Shown here in pieces: positions 31,698-41,200 of a stretch of 64,000 bases of DNA. The notes below the pieces were generated by a model, which worked only from the letters and a program-made list of their open reading frames with translations, was not told the origin of the DNA and did not search any database. The number at the start of each line of letters is the position of its first letter. Position 1 is the first letter of the stretch. Made by a program: the position numbers and the translations under genes. Source of the stretch: Turnera subulata (taxonomy: Eukaryota > Streptophyta > Magnoliopsida > Malpighiales > Passifloraceae); NCBI GenBank assembly GCA_028386065.3, contig JAKUCV010002073.1, positions 19,535 to 83,534 of the forward strand, written 5' to 3'.

Positions 31698-32843
31698 TCA
31701 TGGAATGATTTTCATGTCTTTCAGTCTCTGCACCCACATAGGGATGCTCTTCAGTGTATCTGCATACCCAAGGAAACCGAACTCACGGTTCTTGTTCATG
31801 CTACAAACATGCTGGAACTCGACATGCAGGATTGTACTGAGTACCTCAGGGCATGTGACATCCTTGACCTTGGTCGGGATCAGACCATATTTTTCCACAA
31901 TCTCTTCCCACACTTTCTCCGCCTTGTCCTCGTCGTCCTTCATCAACCCCATCCAGTCAAACTCCTCATTCTCATGATCATCAAATGGCACAAACTCGAC
32001 ATCAAAAACCTCACACAACACTCTCCACATACTCTTCCACGTAAAAACATCACCGTTGCTGCAGTTGAATGCCTAGTTCTTAGCCTTATCAGTCACAGCT
32101 GCCCATAAGTGTTGTTGCGCCAGCACATCGGCATCAGCCACGTCGCAGAAGTGCTCCCATGTGTATTTGGTGCCAGGATACCGAAAGGGCAGCCCTTGAT
32201 ACCGGCAAATGGTGGCGTAAACTGCTAGCGTCAGTAATATGTTGTAAAAGCTTCTGGATGAGGCGCCAATTATTATGGATGCCCTGTGAACAGAGTAAGT
32301 GACGGAAGGCGAGTAGGATGCAACCAAGTCTTCTAAATCATAATAAAAGTTGGGGTAGGGAAGCCTAGGCATGTCTTCTTTGTATGGGGGTTCATGATGG
32401 ACAAGTTGGCTTCCAAGAAAAGGATCAAGTATTGGACCCAGGTATTGTTTAGTGCCAGTTTGCAAAGAAATGTGCTTGAGAGGTGACCTAGGATGTGATT
32501 TAAGTGTGTCAAGTACATTGGTTAGCATGGTAACATTTGAGGTGATGCTTTCTTGCTCGGTTCCGCCAACTTGGATGGCAACCCAGAAGACATGGGTGAC
32601 TTGGGAAGCTAAAGGTGCTAGTTTCTCTGTTGTGTCTTTGCCGTCCAATGCATCTGCAGATACAAAGACATCTACCAAAGCAGAGGGAAACCAGGCAGGC
32701 AGTTGACGCCTAGCCATGCCATAAACTTTCCAGGGGCTTCCTGGGGCAGTAGGCTTCTTAAGAGCTTCTGCCAAGCTCAAACCTACCATGCCTGTGATCC
32801 CAACAATAAGGGCAACTGATGCGGGTGGGTTTTCTAGAGCCAT
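31698..32843 (-). pseudogene. PRISE copy B, full length with one nonsense codon
   Basis: The reading frame matches its neighbours over 381 codons (ATG at 32843 to the MKIIP end) but is interrupted at codon 257 (TAG, plus-strand 32073-32075). All intact paralogues have CAG (Gln) there in DKAKNQAFNC, so a single C-to-T change explains it. The frame is otherwise open and all active-site motifs are present: GITGMVG, YGMARR, LQTGTKQYLGP with Lys then Gln instead of Lys-His, NFYYDLED, YSVHRASIIIGAS. The C-terminal third would be lost. It could be a recent pseudogene, a segregating null allele or a sequence error. The promoter still has a TA-rich TATA-like tract. Confidence 0.85.
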
Positions 32844-32900
32844 AATCAGTTCCTGTGTTTGTGCGCTTAGAGAGGATGGTGAAGGAAGGTAGAGAAAGGG

Positions 32901-32918
32901 ATATATATATATATATAT
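32901..32918 (-). promoter_or_regulatory. TATA-like (AT)9 tract of PRISE copy B
   Basis: Nine AT dinucleotides lie 58 bp upstream of the copy B start codon, a suitable distance for a TATA box. The copy C fragment has a shorter version (about 33720-33728), so the tract changed length after duplication. Confidence 0.45.
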
Positions 32919-32952
32919 GGAATCAGAAGTGATAGACAATGTGTGGCTTTTC

Positions 32953-33160
32953 TTTTTTTTTTTTTTTGGGTAGAATGTCAACGTTTATTAATTGATAAGT
33001 GTGATTACAATCTCGCAAGAAGATGGATTACAATCAAATCAGACAAATCATGTGTGGTTATTATGCCCGCAAAAAAAGTAAATCAACCAATCGCATACGT
33101 GAATGATGGAGGCACAATGTTATCTTCATTCATTTCATCCAAGGTAAAGTCCACCCTGTG
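32953..33160 (-). mobile_element. Poly(A)-tailed retroelement 3' fragment (SINE or LINE)
   Basis: A run of 15 T followed by GGGTAGAATGTCAACGTTTA and about 180 bp more reads, on the minus strand, as a retroelement end with poly(A) tail. The same sequence occurs at about 33762-33985, because it lies inside the duplicated B/C segment. Confidence 0.5.
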
Positions 33161-33407
33161 AGTTGTGGCCACCTATGTACGATGTACCCATAATGTTTAA
33201 TTTATTATGTTAATGACTTTTTTTCAATTTCTTCATTTGTAATTTTGGGAGTGATTCATAGGGTTCTGGTTAGTTTGCCAATTAGGCAGGTAACAACCTC
33301 CTGTGTTCCTTTGTTTTTGTGACATGTTCAAGAAATTGCTTTCCCTGGTGATTTAATTCAAATGAAGTCCTAGATTAAGAAAAAGTCACCTCAAATAGCG
33401 TTTGGCA

Positions 33408-33667
33408 TCTGCAGATATAAAGACATCTAATACCAAAGGGGCTAGTTTTTCTGTTGTGTCTTTGTGGTCCAATGCATCTGCAGATATAAAGACATCTACC
33501 AAAGCATAGGGAAATCAGGCAGGCAATTAACGCCTAGCCATGCCATAGACTTTCCAGGAGCTGCCTGGGGCAGTAGGCTTCTTTAGAGCTTCTGCCAAAC
33601 TTAAGCCTCCCATGCCTGTGATAGCAACAATAAGGGCAACAAATGCGTGTGGGTTTTCTAGAACCAT
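33408..33667 (-). pseudogene. PRISE copy C, 5' fragment
   Basis: From the ATG at 33667 it matches the first about 85 codons of copy B (SVALIVG-like VALIVAITGMGGLSLAEAL, then YGMARR). It stops at codon 47, where CAA (Gln) has become TAA. Homology ends near 33408. Just before that end, the block CATCTGCAGATATAAAGACA is present twice (about 33408 and 33476), suggesting a rearranged breakpoint. A glycine of the Rossmann motif is also changed. Nonfunctional. Confidence 0.85.
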
Positions 33668-34024
33668 AATCAATGCCTGTGTTTGTGCGCTTAGAGAGGA
33701 TGATGAAGGTAGAGAAAGGGATATATATGGAACCAGAAGTAATTCATAGATCATGTGTGGCTTTTTTTTTTTTTGTTTTTGGGGTAGAACGTCAATGTTT
33801 ATTAATTGATAAGGGTAGGAAAGACCGTAATTAGAACGCTTACAACCTCACAGGAAGATGATTTCCAATCAAATCAGATAAATCATGTGTGGCTATTATG
33901 CGCGCAAAAGAAGTTAATCAACCAATCGCATACGTAATTGATGAAAAGGCACAATGTTATCTTCATTGATTTCATCCAAGATAAAGTCCGGTGATGTTGC
34001 CACCTATGTAGTTTGTACCCATAT

Positions 34025-34069
34025 AATGTTTAATTTATTGTTATCGAAAAAAAAAATGTTTAATTTATT
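34025..34069 (+). repeat. Micro retro-insertion with 15-bp direct repeats and a known empty site
   Basis: AATGTTTAATTTATT at 34025-34039 and 34055-34069 flanks a 15-bp insert, GTTATCG plus A8. The duplicate segment has the uninterrupted site at 33192-33206, so the event postdates the B/C duplication. Confidence 0.75.
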
Positions 34070-34531
34070 ATGAAATGAATTTTTTTAAAAAAATTTCTTG
34101 ATTTATAATTTTGGGACTGATTAGTCAAAATAAGGGTTCCGATTAGTTGGCCAATTAGGCAGGTACGAAACAACCGCCTCTACTGTTCCTTTGTTCAAGG
34201 AATTGCTTTCGCTGGTGATTTAATTTACATGAAGTCCTACAATAAGAAAGAACAATCATCTCAAATAACAGGATTCGGCTTGCTTAGTAAGGGATTTCCA
34301 TGCTTATTACTAGTAATCGCATCAATAATGTTACGCCATTCACTCAGGTGTCAAGATGTTACAGCTGAAAGGTTCAGGGAATTTGAATCTAAAGAATCCT
34401 AGTTAAAACATGAAAATACAAGTGTTATTGCAGATAGCAGTTGATAACCACCTTCAATTAGGAAGATAACAAGAGGAAGCAGAAATATTATACCCAGAAC
34501 CAGAAAAACAAAACTGAGTGCAAGAAACGGA

Positions 34532-35671
34532 TTATGGAATGATTTTCATGGCTCTCAATCTCTGCACCCACATAGGGATGCTCTTCAATGTATCTGCATA
34601 CCCAAAGAAGCCAAACTCACGGCTCTTGTTCATGCTACAAACATGCTGAAAACTGAAATGAAGAACTGTACTTAGTGCCTCAGGACATGTAACATCCTTG
34701 ACCCTGGTCTGGATCAGACCATATTTTTCCACAATCTCTTTCCACACGTCCTCCTTGTCCTTCATCATCCCAATCCAATCGAACTTCTCGTCCTCATCAT
34801 CAAAACCCACAAATTCAACATCAAAAACCTCACACAACACCCTCCACAAGCTCTTCCAAGTGAAAACATCACCATTAGTGCAGTTAAATGCCTGGTTTTT
34901 GGCCTTATCAGTCACAGCTGCCCATAAATGTTGCTGTGCTAGCACCTCAGCATCAGACATGTCGCAGAAGTGCTCCCATGTGTACTTGCTGCCAGGATAC
35001 CGAAACGGCAGCCCTTGATACCGGCAAATGGTGGCATAAACTGCCAAGGTAAGTAATGAGTTGTAGAAACTTCTGGATGACGCGCCTACTATTATGGATG
35101 ACCGATGCACAGAGTATGTTATAGAAGGCGAGTAGGATGCAACCAAGTCTTCCAAGGCATAGTAAAAGTTGGGGTAGGGAAACCTAGGCACATCTTCTTT
35201 GAATGGTGGTTCATGATGATCATACTGGATAAGTTGGGCTGAAAGGGAAGGATCGTGTATTGGACCCATGTAGTGTTGTGTGCCAGTTTGCAAAGTGATG
35301 TGCCTGAGAGGGGAGGTAGGATCAGATTTGAGCGTTTCGAGTACATTGGTTAGCATGGTGGCATTTGAGGTGATGTTTTCTTGCTCGTTTAGGCCAACTT
35401 GGATGGCAACCCAGAAGACATGGGTCACTTGGGAAGCTAAAGGTGCTAGTTTCTTTGTTGTGTCGTTGGGGTCTAATGCATCTGCAGAAACAAAGCCATC
35501 CAGTAAAGCAGAAGGAAACCAAGCAGGCAATTGACGCCTGGCCATTCCATAAACTTTCCAGGGGCTGCCTGCGGCAGTAGGCTTCTTTAGAGCTTCTGCC
35601 AAGCTCAAGCCTGCCATGCCCGTGACACCCACGATAAGAGCAACTGATGTTTGTGAATCTGCTTGAGCCAT
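34532..35671 (-). CDS. PRISE-family enone reductase, copy D, with Lys-to-Gln in the active-site motif
   Basis: 379 aa, intronless, from the ATG at 35671 (MAQADSQTSVALIVG). The domain order is as in copy A: GVTGMAG cofactor motif at 15-21, YGMARR, THVFWVA, NFYYALED and YSVHRSSIIVGAS. The distinctive change is LQTGTQHYMGP: residue 132 is Gln (codon CAA), where A, B, E, F and H have Lys (AAA/AAG). In progesterone 5beta-reductase the equivalent Lys147 works with Tyr179, so activity may be reduced or altered. Some relatives outside this window may carry Gln here, in which case it would be a natural variant. Copy D also has a 3-residue insertion (QLIQYDHHEPP), and its C-terminal third is most like A and E. 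Substrate unknown. Confidence 0.9.
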   Translation of the reverse strand: MAQADSQTSVALIVGVTGMAGLSLAEALKKPTAAGSPWKVYGMARRQLPAWFPSALLDGFVSADALDPNDTTKKLAPLASQVTHVFWVAIQVGLNEQENITSNATMLTNVLETLKSDPTSPLRHITLQTGTQHYMGPIHDPSLSAQLIQYDHHEPPFKEDVPRFPYPNFYYALEDLVASYSPSITYSVHRSSIIVGASSRSFYNSLLTLAVYATICRYQGLPFRYPGSKYTWEHFCDMSDAEVLAQQHLWAAVTDKAKNQAFNCTNGDVFTWKSLWRVLCEVFDVEFVGFDDEDEKFDWIGMMKDKEDVWKEIVEKYGLIQTRVKDVTCPEALSTVLHFSFQHVCSMNKSREFGFFGYADTLKSIPMWVQRLRAMKIIP

Positions 35672-35758
35672 AATCCTTCTTGTGATAGTGCTGAGAGAGG
35701 AAGAAGGGAAAGGTGCAGAGGAGATGACTATACAATTAGTAGGCTTTGTACGGCTGTT

Positions 35759-35810
35759 ATCTTCAACAAATACTTTATTTTTTTTTTGAAAACATCTTCA
35801 ACAAATACTT
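35759..35810 (-). repeat. Micro retro-insertion with 17-bp direct repeats in the copy D promoter
   Basis: ATCTTCAACAAATACTT at 35759-35775 and 35794-35810 flanks an 18-bp insert (TA, T10, GAAAAC). The same promoter position in copies A (about 29645) and E (about 38985) has a single GCAACAAATACTT-type block, so those are empty sites. Confidence 0.7.
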
Positions 35811-36109
35811 AAATCACTATGGACCCAAGGGACCACATGCTTGACAAATAAGAAAGAAAAAACATGAAAAATACCTGAGAGATAGCCGAACTTGGTGGAG
35901 CAAAAGGATGACTCACAGAGCTCTCTTTGTGTAGGTCAATTTTCATGATATTGACAAGCCCCACTATCATCGAAAAGCAACAAATAACAAAAAAACAAAA
36001 TCTCAGGTTCCTGGATCTTGCTCTGGAACAGAATATGCTCGTTTTGAATTCAGTCATGTCATGTGGGGGGTGCCGTTGTAGAACACGAGCCATGTGGCAT
36101 AGCCAATTC

Positions 36110-36680
36110 TTTTATAGTTTGTAGAAAATGGCAGCAGGCACTTTCTCTTATTTAACTTTTAAAGGTGGCCAGTAGATTGTTAATTTTGGGTAGCAGCAAA
36201 ATTAACATGGAAGAAAAAGAAATGAGTTGGATTGAGGAGCTATGTTTGGTAATGAACCCAAAAACAGGTGAAAATTGACTAACCAAACCAATGATGACAA
36301 GGTTGTGGACATAATATTATTGCTATGTATGCAGACTCATTGCAGAGTACAAGCTGCCCATGTTCTTGTGCCTGATGATAGATTTCACCCCAAAAAATCT
36401 GCAGATAGAAATAACTGTTACGGATGATGGAGGTTGAAGAGACTTTTGTGGTCAAGATTCTCATGTCCGTAAATACATTTTGTTTTGCTTTAATGAATTC
36501 GGTTGAGGAGTCTCTGTTTGGCAATGAATCCAAAACGCAGGTGAAAATTGAGCAAACGGGACCAACATAAAAAGTTATATATAGTACTTCATTTCCTGAC
36601 GCTGCAGCCAAATGTAGTATGTAGAAGGGACAAGCCGTTTTTTTGTCCCATTGCATCATTGCACCGGCTCCCGGCGAGTC
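36110..36680 (-). repeat. Inverted partner of the 30421-31500 spacer segment
   Basis: The reverse complement runs parallel to 30421-31500, sharing GGTGAAAATTGAGCAAA/TTTGCTCAATTTTCACC, the GGACATGAGAATCTTGACCA block and the CTGCCTGCTGCCATTTT block. It lacks about 480 bp present in the other copy. Confidence 0.7.
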
Positions 36681-37194
36681 CTGCTAATGTCGTTTTAAGT
36701 CCCATAATTCTGAAAATGGTTACCTGTAAAAAGCACTACTCTTAATTTCTTGTGGAATGATTACCTGTAAATTAATTTACCAATTCCATGAGTGCATTGC
36801 CTAATTCAACGAAATTTTGTTGATATCTTTAAATCTTTTCAAAAAACAAGAGGAACATGCTTAAGAGTTGGTTGCATTAGAATTTTCCCTTTGCACATAA
36901 GAACAACAAGCTTACTACACTCACAAAAGGATTTTATATTCGCAAATTGCAGCTTTTCATGTGTATCCAAAATCAGTAAGAAAAAACATGTATTGTAGTG
37001 TTCCTAGATAAGAGGTGTTCGTATCCCCACGGTGTAAATGAGGTTGCTACTTGCTAGGATTGTTCTAGCCTGATCAATATATTCTTTTTAGTTTTAGAAT
37101 CGGAATCTTAACACTTAGACAGTAAGAGCTGTTCATTTTTATTACAAAAGACGAGGTCTATATGGACCAATACCCAGCTTGTCCGAGAGCTTAG

Positions 37195-37360
37195 ACAATG
37201 TTAAACTAATATAATAAGCCCCAACTTTCTCCCCGCAATAAAACAACAACAAGGAAGCCCAATTCATACGCCCAAAAACATAGCCCAAAATATATTATTT
37301 CATACCAAGGAAGCCCGTGCTTTCTCTTCTCCGATTCCGTGAAGCCCTGACACGATATTA
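37195..37360 (+). pseudogene. L18 gene relic (promoter plus a coding scrap)
   Basis: AATAAGCCCCAACTTTCTCC and the AACAACAACAAGGAAGCCCA block parallel the L18 upstream region. GAAGCCCGTGCTTTCTCTTC continuing into GATTCCGTGAAGC parallels the L18 codons for KRVLPLFDSVKR (about 27029-27063). Most of the coding region is missing. A second relic of the same kind sits at 40720-40850 in the next tandem unit. Confidence 0.5.
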
Positions 37361-37557
37361 TATTATTTTCAATAGGATCGAAGATTGAACAAAATAGAGA
37401 TGTGTTGATGATCTATACGATAACTTCTTGACTAATTCTGCCATTGCTGAATAGAAACCAAAATTTTTTTAATGAAATGCTATGACGCAAAACAGCAAAA
37501 ATACAAACCCCACTGCCTCTCGTTGACTTACAATTCCCAAGCAATTGAAAATCTAGT

Positions 37558-37600
37558 CATATAATATATAAATTTTTTTTGAGGAAACATATAATATATA
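37558..37600 (-). repeat. Micro retro-insertion with 13-bp direct repeats
   Basis: CATATAATATATA at 37558-37570 and 37588-37600 flanks a 17-bp insert, AA, T8, GAGGAAA. The matching place in tandem unit 2 (about 41037-41060) lacks both the insert and the second repeat, though the site itself is diverged. Confidence 0.55.
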
Positions 37601-37760
37601 TATAATTAACTAAAATAATCTTATTTGAAATGAAGGGATGCTAGGAGTTCATTCATACTCGTGAAAAAAATCTAGGAAACAACTTAATTTACCTCGTTGA
37701 TCATTCTTTATTCATCGGAGGACGTCTAAGAAAAAGACATTCGCATGCACCAGGGGGTGT

Positions 37761-38891
37761 TCATGGAATGATTTTCATGTCCCTCAATCTCTGCACCCAC
37801 ATAGGGACGCTTTTCATTGTATTTGCATACCCAAAGAAACCAAATTCACGGCTCTTGTTCATGCTACAGACATGTTGGAACCCGAAATGAAGAACCGCAC
37901 TCAGTGCTTCAGGACATGTTATATCCTTAACCCTGGTCTGGATCAGACCATGTTTTTCCACAATCTCTTCCCAAACTTCCTCCTTGTCCTTCATCAACCC
38001 AACCCAATCAAACCCATCATTGTCATCATCAAATGGCACAAATTCCACACCAAAAGCCTCACACAACACTCTCCATAAGCTCTTCCAAGTGAAAACATCA
38101 CCATTAGTGCAGTTAAATGCCTGGTTTTTGGCCTTATCAGTCACAGCCGCCCATATATGTTGTTGTGCTAGCACATCAGCATCAATCATGTCACAGAAGT
38201 GCTCCCATGTGTATTTGCTTCCAGGGTACCGAAACGGCAGCCCTTGATACCTGCAAATGGTGGCATACACCGCTATGGTAAGTAACGTATTGTAAAAGCT
38301 TCTAGTGGAGGAACCTACTATAATGGATGATCTGTGCACAGAATATGTGACAGAAGGCGAGTAGGATGCCACCAGGTCTTCTAGAGCATAGTAAAAGTTA
38401 GGGTAGGGAAGCCTTTGCATGTCTTCTCTGAATGGTGGCTCATGAGAGACAAGTTGGCCTGCAAGTGTTGGATCAAATATTGGACCCATGTAGTGTTTGG
38501 TGCCAGTTTGCAAAGTGATGTGCCTGAGAGGGGAGGTAGGATCAGATTTGAGCGTTTGGAGTACATTGGTTAGCATGGTGGCATTTGAGGTGATGTTTTC
38601 TTGCTCGTTTAAGCCAACTTGGATGGCAACCCAGAAGACATGGGTGACTTGGGAAGCTAAAGGGGCTAGTTTCTTTGTTGTGTCCTCGCGGTCCAATGCA
38701 TCTGCAGATACAAAGCCATCTAGTAAAGCAGAAGGAAACCAGGTAGGGAATTGACGCCTAGCCATTCCATAAACTTTCCAGGGGCTGCCTGGGGCAGTGG
38801 GCTTCTTTAGACCTTCTGCCAAGCTCAAGCCTGCCATGCCCGTGACACCCACGATAAGCGCAACTGATGTGTGTGAATTTGCTTGAGCCAT
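37761..38891 (-). CDS. PRISE-family enone reductase, copy E
   Basis: 376 aa, intronless, ATG at 38891 (MAQANSHTSVALIVG). It has the full motif set: GVTGMAG at 15-21, YGMARR at 41-46, THVFWVA at 83-89, LQTGTKHYMGP with Lys132, NFYYALED with Tyr168 (or 167), YSVHRSSIIVGSS, and the FQHVCSMNKSREFGFFGYANTMKS C-terminal block. It is expected to be an active NADPH-dependent reductase of enones, cytosolic; substrate unknown. Very similar to copy F, with which it shares the 3.4-kb tandem unit. The distinctive TMKSVPMWVQRL sequence is found only in E and F, so gene conversion or recent duplication links them. Confidence 0.92.
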   Translation of the reverse strand: MAQANSHTSVALIVGVTGMAGLSLAEGLKKPTAPGSPWKVYGMARRQFPTWFPSALLDGFVSADALDREDTTKKLAPLASQVTHVFWVAIQVGLNEQENITSNATMLTNVLQTLKSDPTSPLRHITLQTGTKHYMGPIFDPTLAGQLVSHEPPFREDMQRLPYPNFYYALEDLVASYSPSVTYSVHRSSIIVGSSTRSFYNTLLTIAVYATICRYQGLPFRYPGSKYTWEHFCDMIDADVLAQQHIWAAVTDKAKNQAFNCTNGDVFTWKSLWRVLCEAFGVEFVPFDDDNDGFDWVGLMKDKEEVWEEIVEKHGLIQTRVKDITCPEALSAVLHFGFQHVCSMNKSREFGFFGYANTMKSVPMWVQRLRDMKIIP

Positions 38892-39085
38892 AATCCTTCT
38901 TGACTTCTTGTGATTGTGCTGAGAGAGGGAGAAGGGAGTGTACTAGAGGAGATAACTATACAAGTAGGCTTTGTAAGGCTGTTATTGCAACAAACACTTA
39001 AATCAAATCAAATCAATATGGACCCCATATTCATACTTTACTCTAAAAATTAAAACCAGCCAAGGGCCAAGGCACCACATGCGCA

Positions 39086-39410
39086 CACTACAAGAAATTT
39101 GTCATTTGGAGATGAAAATTTTTGTCTCTAATATGTGATTTTTCGTCACCAAAGAAAATAGGATACGACAACTCATCTCTAGATCCTCGTCGCTAAAAGG
39201 TTTAGGGACGAAACCAAGGATTTCGTACCAAAAAATTACCTTATTTACATACGAAAATTTTTAGTGCTCCTAAAAAATTATTTAGGGACGCAAAAATCCG
39301 TCACTCATGGTCTGCTTTATTTGTCACTAAACACTATTTTCGTCACAATTTTCCTAATATGATAAGTTAAATTTTTACTTTTTGGAGACGCATATCACAA
39401 AAATTATTGT
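39086..39410 (+). mobile_element. CACTA-type element terminus (one-sided fragment)
   Basis: Begins with CACTACAAGAAATTTGTC, the classic plant CACTA terminal motif. It is followed by subterminal repeats of the TTAGGGACG / CGTCACTAAA / TCGTCACC kind that are typical of En/Spm-like elements. I found no matching TTCTTGTAGTG end downstream, so only one end remains. It lies upstream of the copy E promoter. Confidence 0.65.
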
Positions 39411-41200
39411 ATACTTGACAAATTAGAAAGAAAAAAAAGGAAAAATAACCCTGATTCTCCAACTTCACGATCATTTGGAATGATTAATATATAATTAACG
39501 AAAATATCAGTTTGTAGTAGACTCCACATACGCTAATTACTGGAGGACGCGACCATATTTCACCCAGATAAACAAAAGCATGCAAATCTAACACCCGCCA
39601 CGTCTTCGATCCCTCAAGGCCACCTTGCTTTGCAAAAGAGGGTGAGATGTACATGTGTCCTCATGACCTCTTGACAATTTTTTTTTTAACACTTCGAAAT
39701 TTCAATTGCTCGGTAACTGTGGTAGATTAATTAATTTGTTGTCTTCTTTTTTGTCAAGAATAACTTGATGTCTTGTCGATTACAAAATCCTAGAGACTAT
39801 TGTATTTGGACGTTGGAAGGGAACACACCGCAGAGGATGCCGGTTGGGAAATTAAAAAAAAATTAAATGCGGTTGGTCCAAAAGGTAAGCTATTTAGTTC
39901 CATTTTGGTGAGGTCTCGGATTTAAGTATTCATACATATAAAAAATCTAGATTGAGAGACTCACCAGGTGCACGACCTAAGTCAAATCAGATTAATCGAA
40001 ACAAAGCTTCATACCAGTTGGGGAAAAAAAAAGAAAAAGAAACACACTGCAGAGAGGGGCAAACACGTTGCAAGGAATTAGTTTACGAATTCCATGAGTA
40101 ATGAGTGCATTGCCTAATTCTACGAGATTTTGTTGATCTCCTTCTTTTCTAAAACAAGAGGAACATGCTTAAGAGTTGGTTGCATTAGTAATTTTCCCTT
40201 TGGATATAAGAAGAACAAGCTTACTACACTTCGCAAAAGGATTTTACATTCGCAAATGCAGCTTTTCATGTGTATCCAAAATCATTATGAAAAATATGTA
40301 ATGGTTTTTTTGGATAATACGATGAACTTTATTGAAACAAAATCAGAGTACATGTACAAAAAACAAAGGGCCATCGCAACAGTGGCCCTGCAGACCTCTA
40401 TCTAGCACGACCACGACAGCTATATACACGTAATGAAGTGTTCCTGGCTAAGAGGTGTTCGAATCCCAAATTTCATTCGATTCGAACATCATTTTTTTTG
40501 TTTGCTTGCTAACCCTACGGTGTAGATGAGGTTGGTAGGATTGCTCTAGCCCCATGAATATCTTTTTTGGTTTTAGAATCGGAATCATAACACCCTCTTT
40601 TTTTTTTCTTGATCGGGTACACCCTCCTTCCTAGTCAGTAAGTGCGGTTCATTTTTTTAGTACAAAAGACAATGTTTATATGGACCAATACCCAGCTTGT
40701 CTGCGAGCATAGACAATGTTAAACTAACATAATAAGGCTCAAACTTCTCCCCAACAACAACAACGAAGCCCAAAATTTATTATTTGATGCCAAGGAAGCC
40801 CGTCCTTTCCCTTCTTCGATTCCGTGAGGCCCTGATACGAGTTATTAAATATTATTTTCAATAGGATCGAAGATTGAACAAAATTGAGAAGTCTTGCCAC
40901 AACTTCTTGACTATTTCTGCCATTGTTGAATAGAAACCGAAATTTTATTAATGAAATGCTATGACGCAAAACAGCAAAAATACAAACCCCCCGCGCCTCT
41001 CGTTGACTTATAATTCCCAAGCAATTTAAAATATATTCATATAGTATCATAATTAACTATAAAATAATCTTATTTGAAAATGAAGGGTTGCTAGGAGTTC
41101 ATTCATACTCGTGCAAATCAGGGAAACAAATTAATTTACCTCATTGAACATTCTTTATTGATCGAAGACGTCTAAGAAAAAGACATTCACACCAGGGGTT
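39411..41200. other. Spacer between PRISE copies E and F
   Basis: No gene recognised. From about 40080 it follows tandem unit 2, including the L18 relic at 40720-40850 (GAAGCCCGTCCTTTCCCTTC, then GATTCCGTGAGGC) and the 126-bp insertion at 40304-40429. Before 40080 the sequence is AT-rich and unassigned. Confidence 0.45.
40298..40435 (-). mobile_element. SINE-like or truncated LINE insertion, 126 bp, present in only one tandem unit
   Basis: GTAATG at 40298-40303 and 40430-40435 flanks an insert that begins, on the plus strand, with T7 then GGATAATACGATGAACTTTA. Minus-strand reading gives a short body with poly(A) tail. Tandem unit 1 (around 36985-37000) runs straight through the site, so this insertion postdates the duplication. 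Confidence 0.6.

Larger units (their letters stand above)
33405..34260. repeat. Tandem duplicate of the copy B 5' region (32640-33400)
   Basis: The fragment's coding part, TATA tract, the retroelement tail (33762-33985) and the following spacer (TTAATCAACCAATCGCATAC, GGCACAATGTTATCTTCAT, CCAATTAGGCAGGTA) all recur in the same order as in 32640-33400. This is a direct duplication of about 0.8 kb that left copy C without a 3' half. Confidence 0.75.
35811..37757. other. Spacer between PRISE copies D and E
   Basis: Contains the inverted partner (36110-36680) of the 30421-31500 segment. It also has the start of the 3.4-kb tandem unit (from about 36740) and an L18 relic (37195-37360). No open frame has a recognisable motif. 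Confidence 0.5.
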
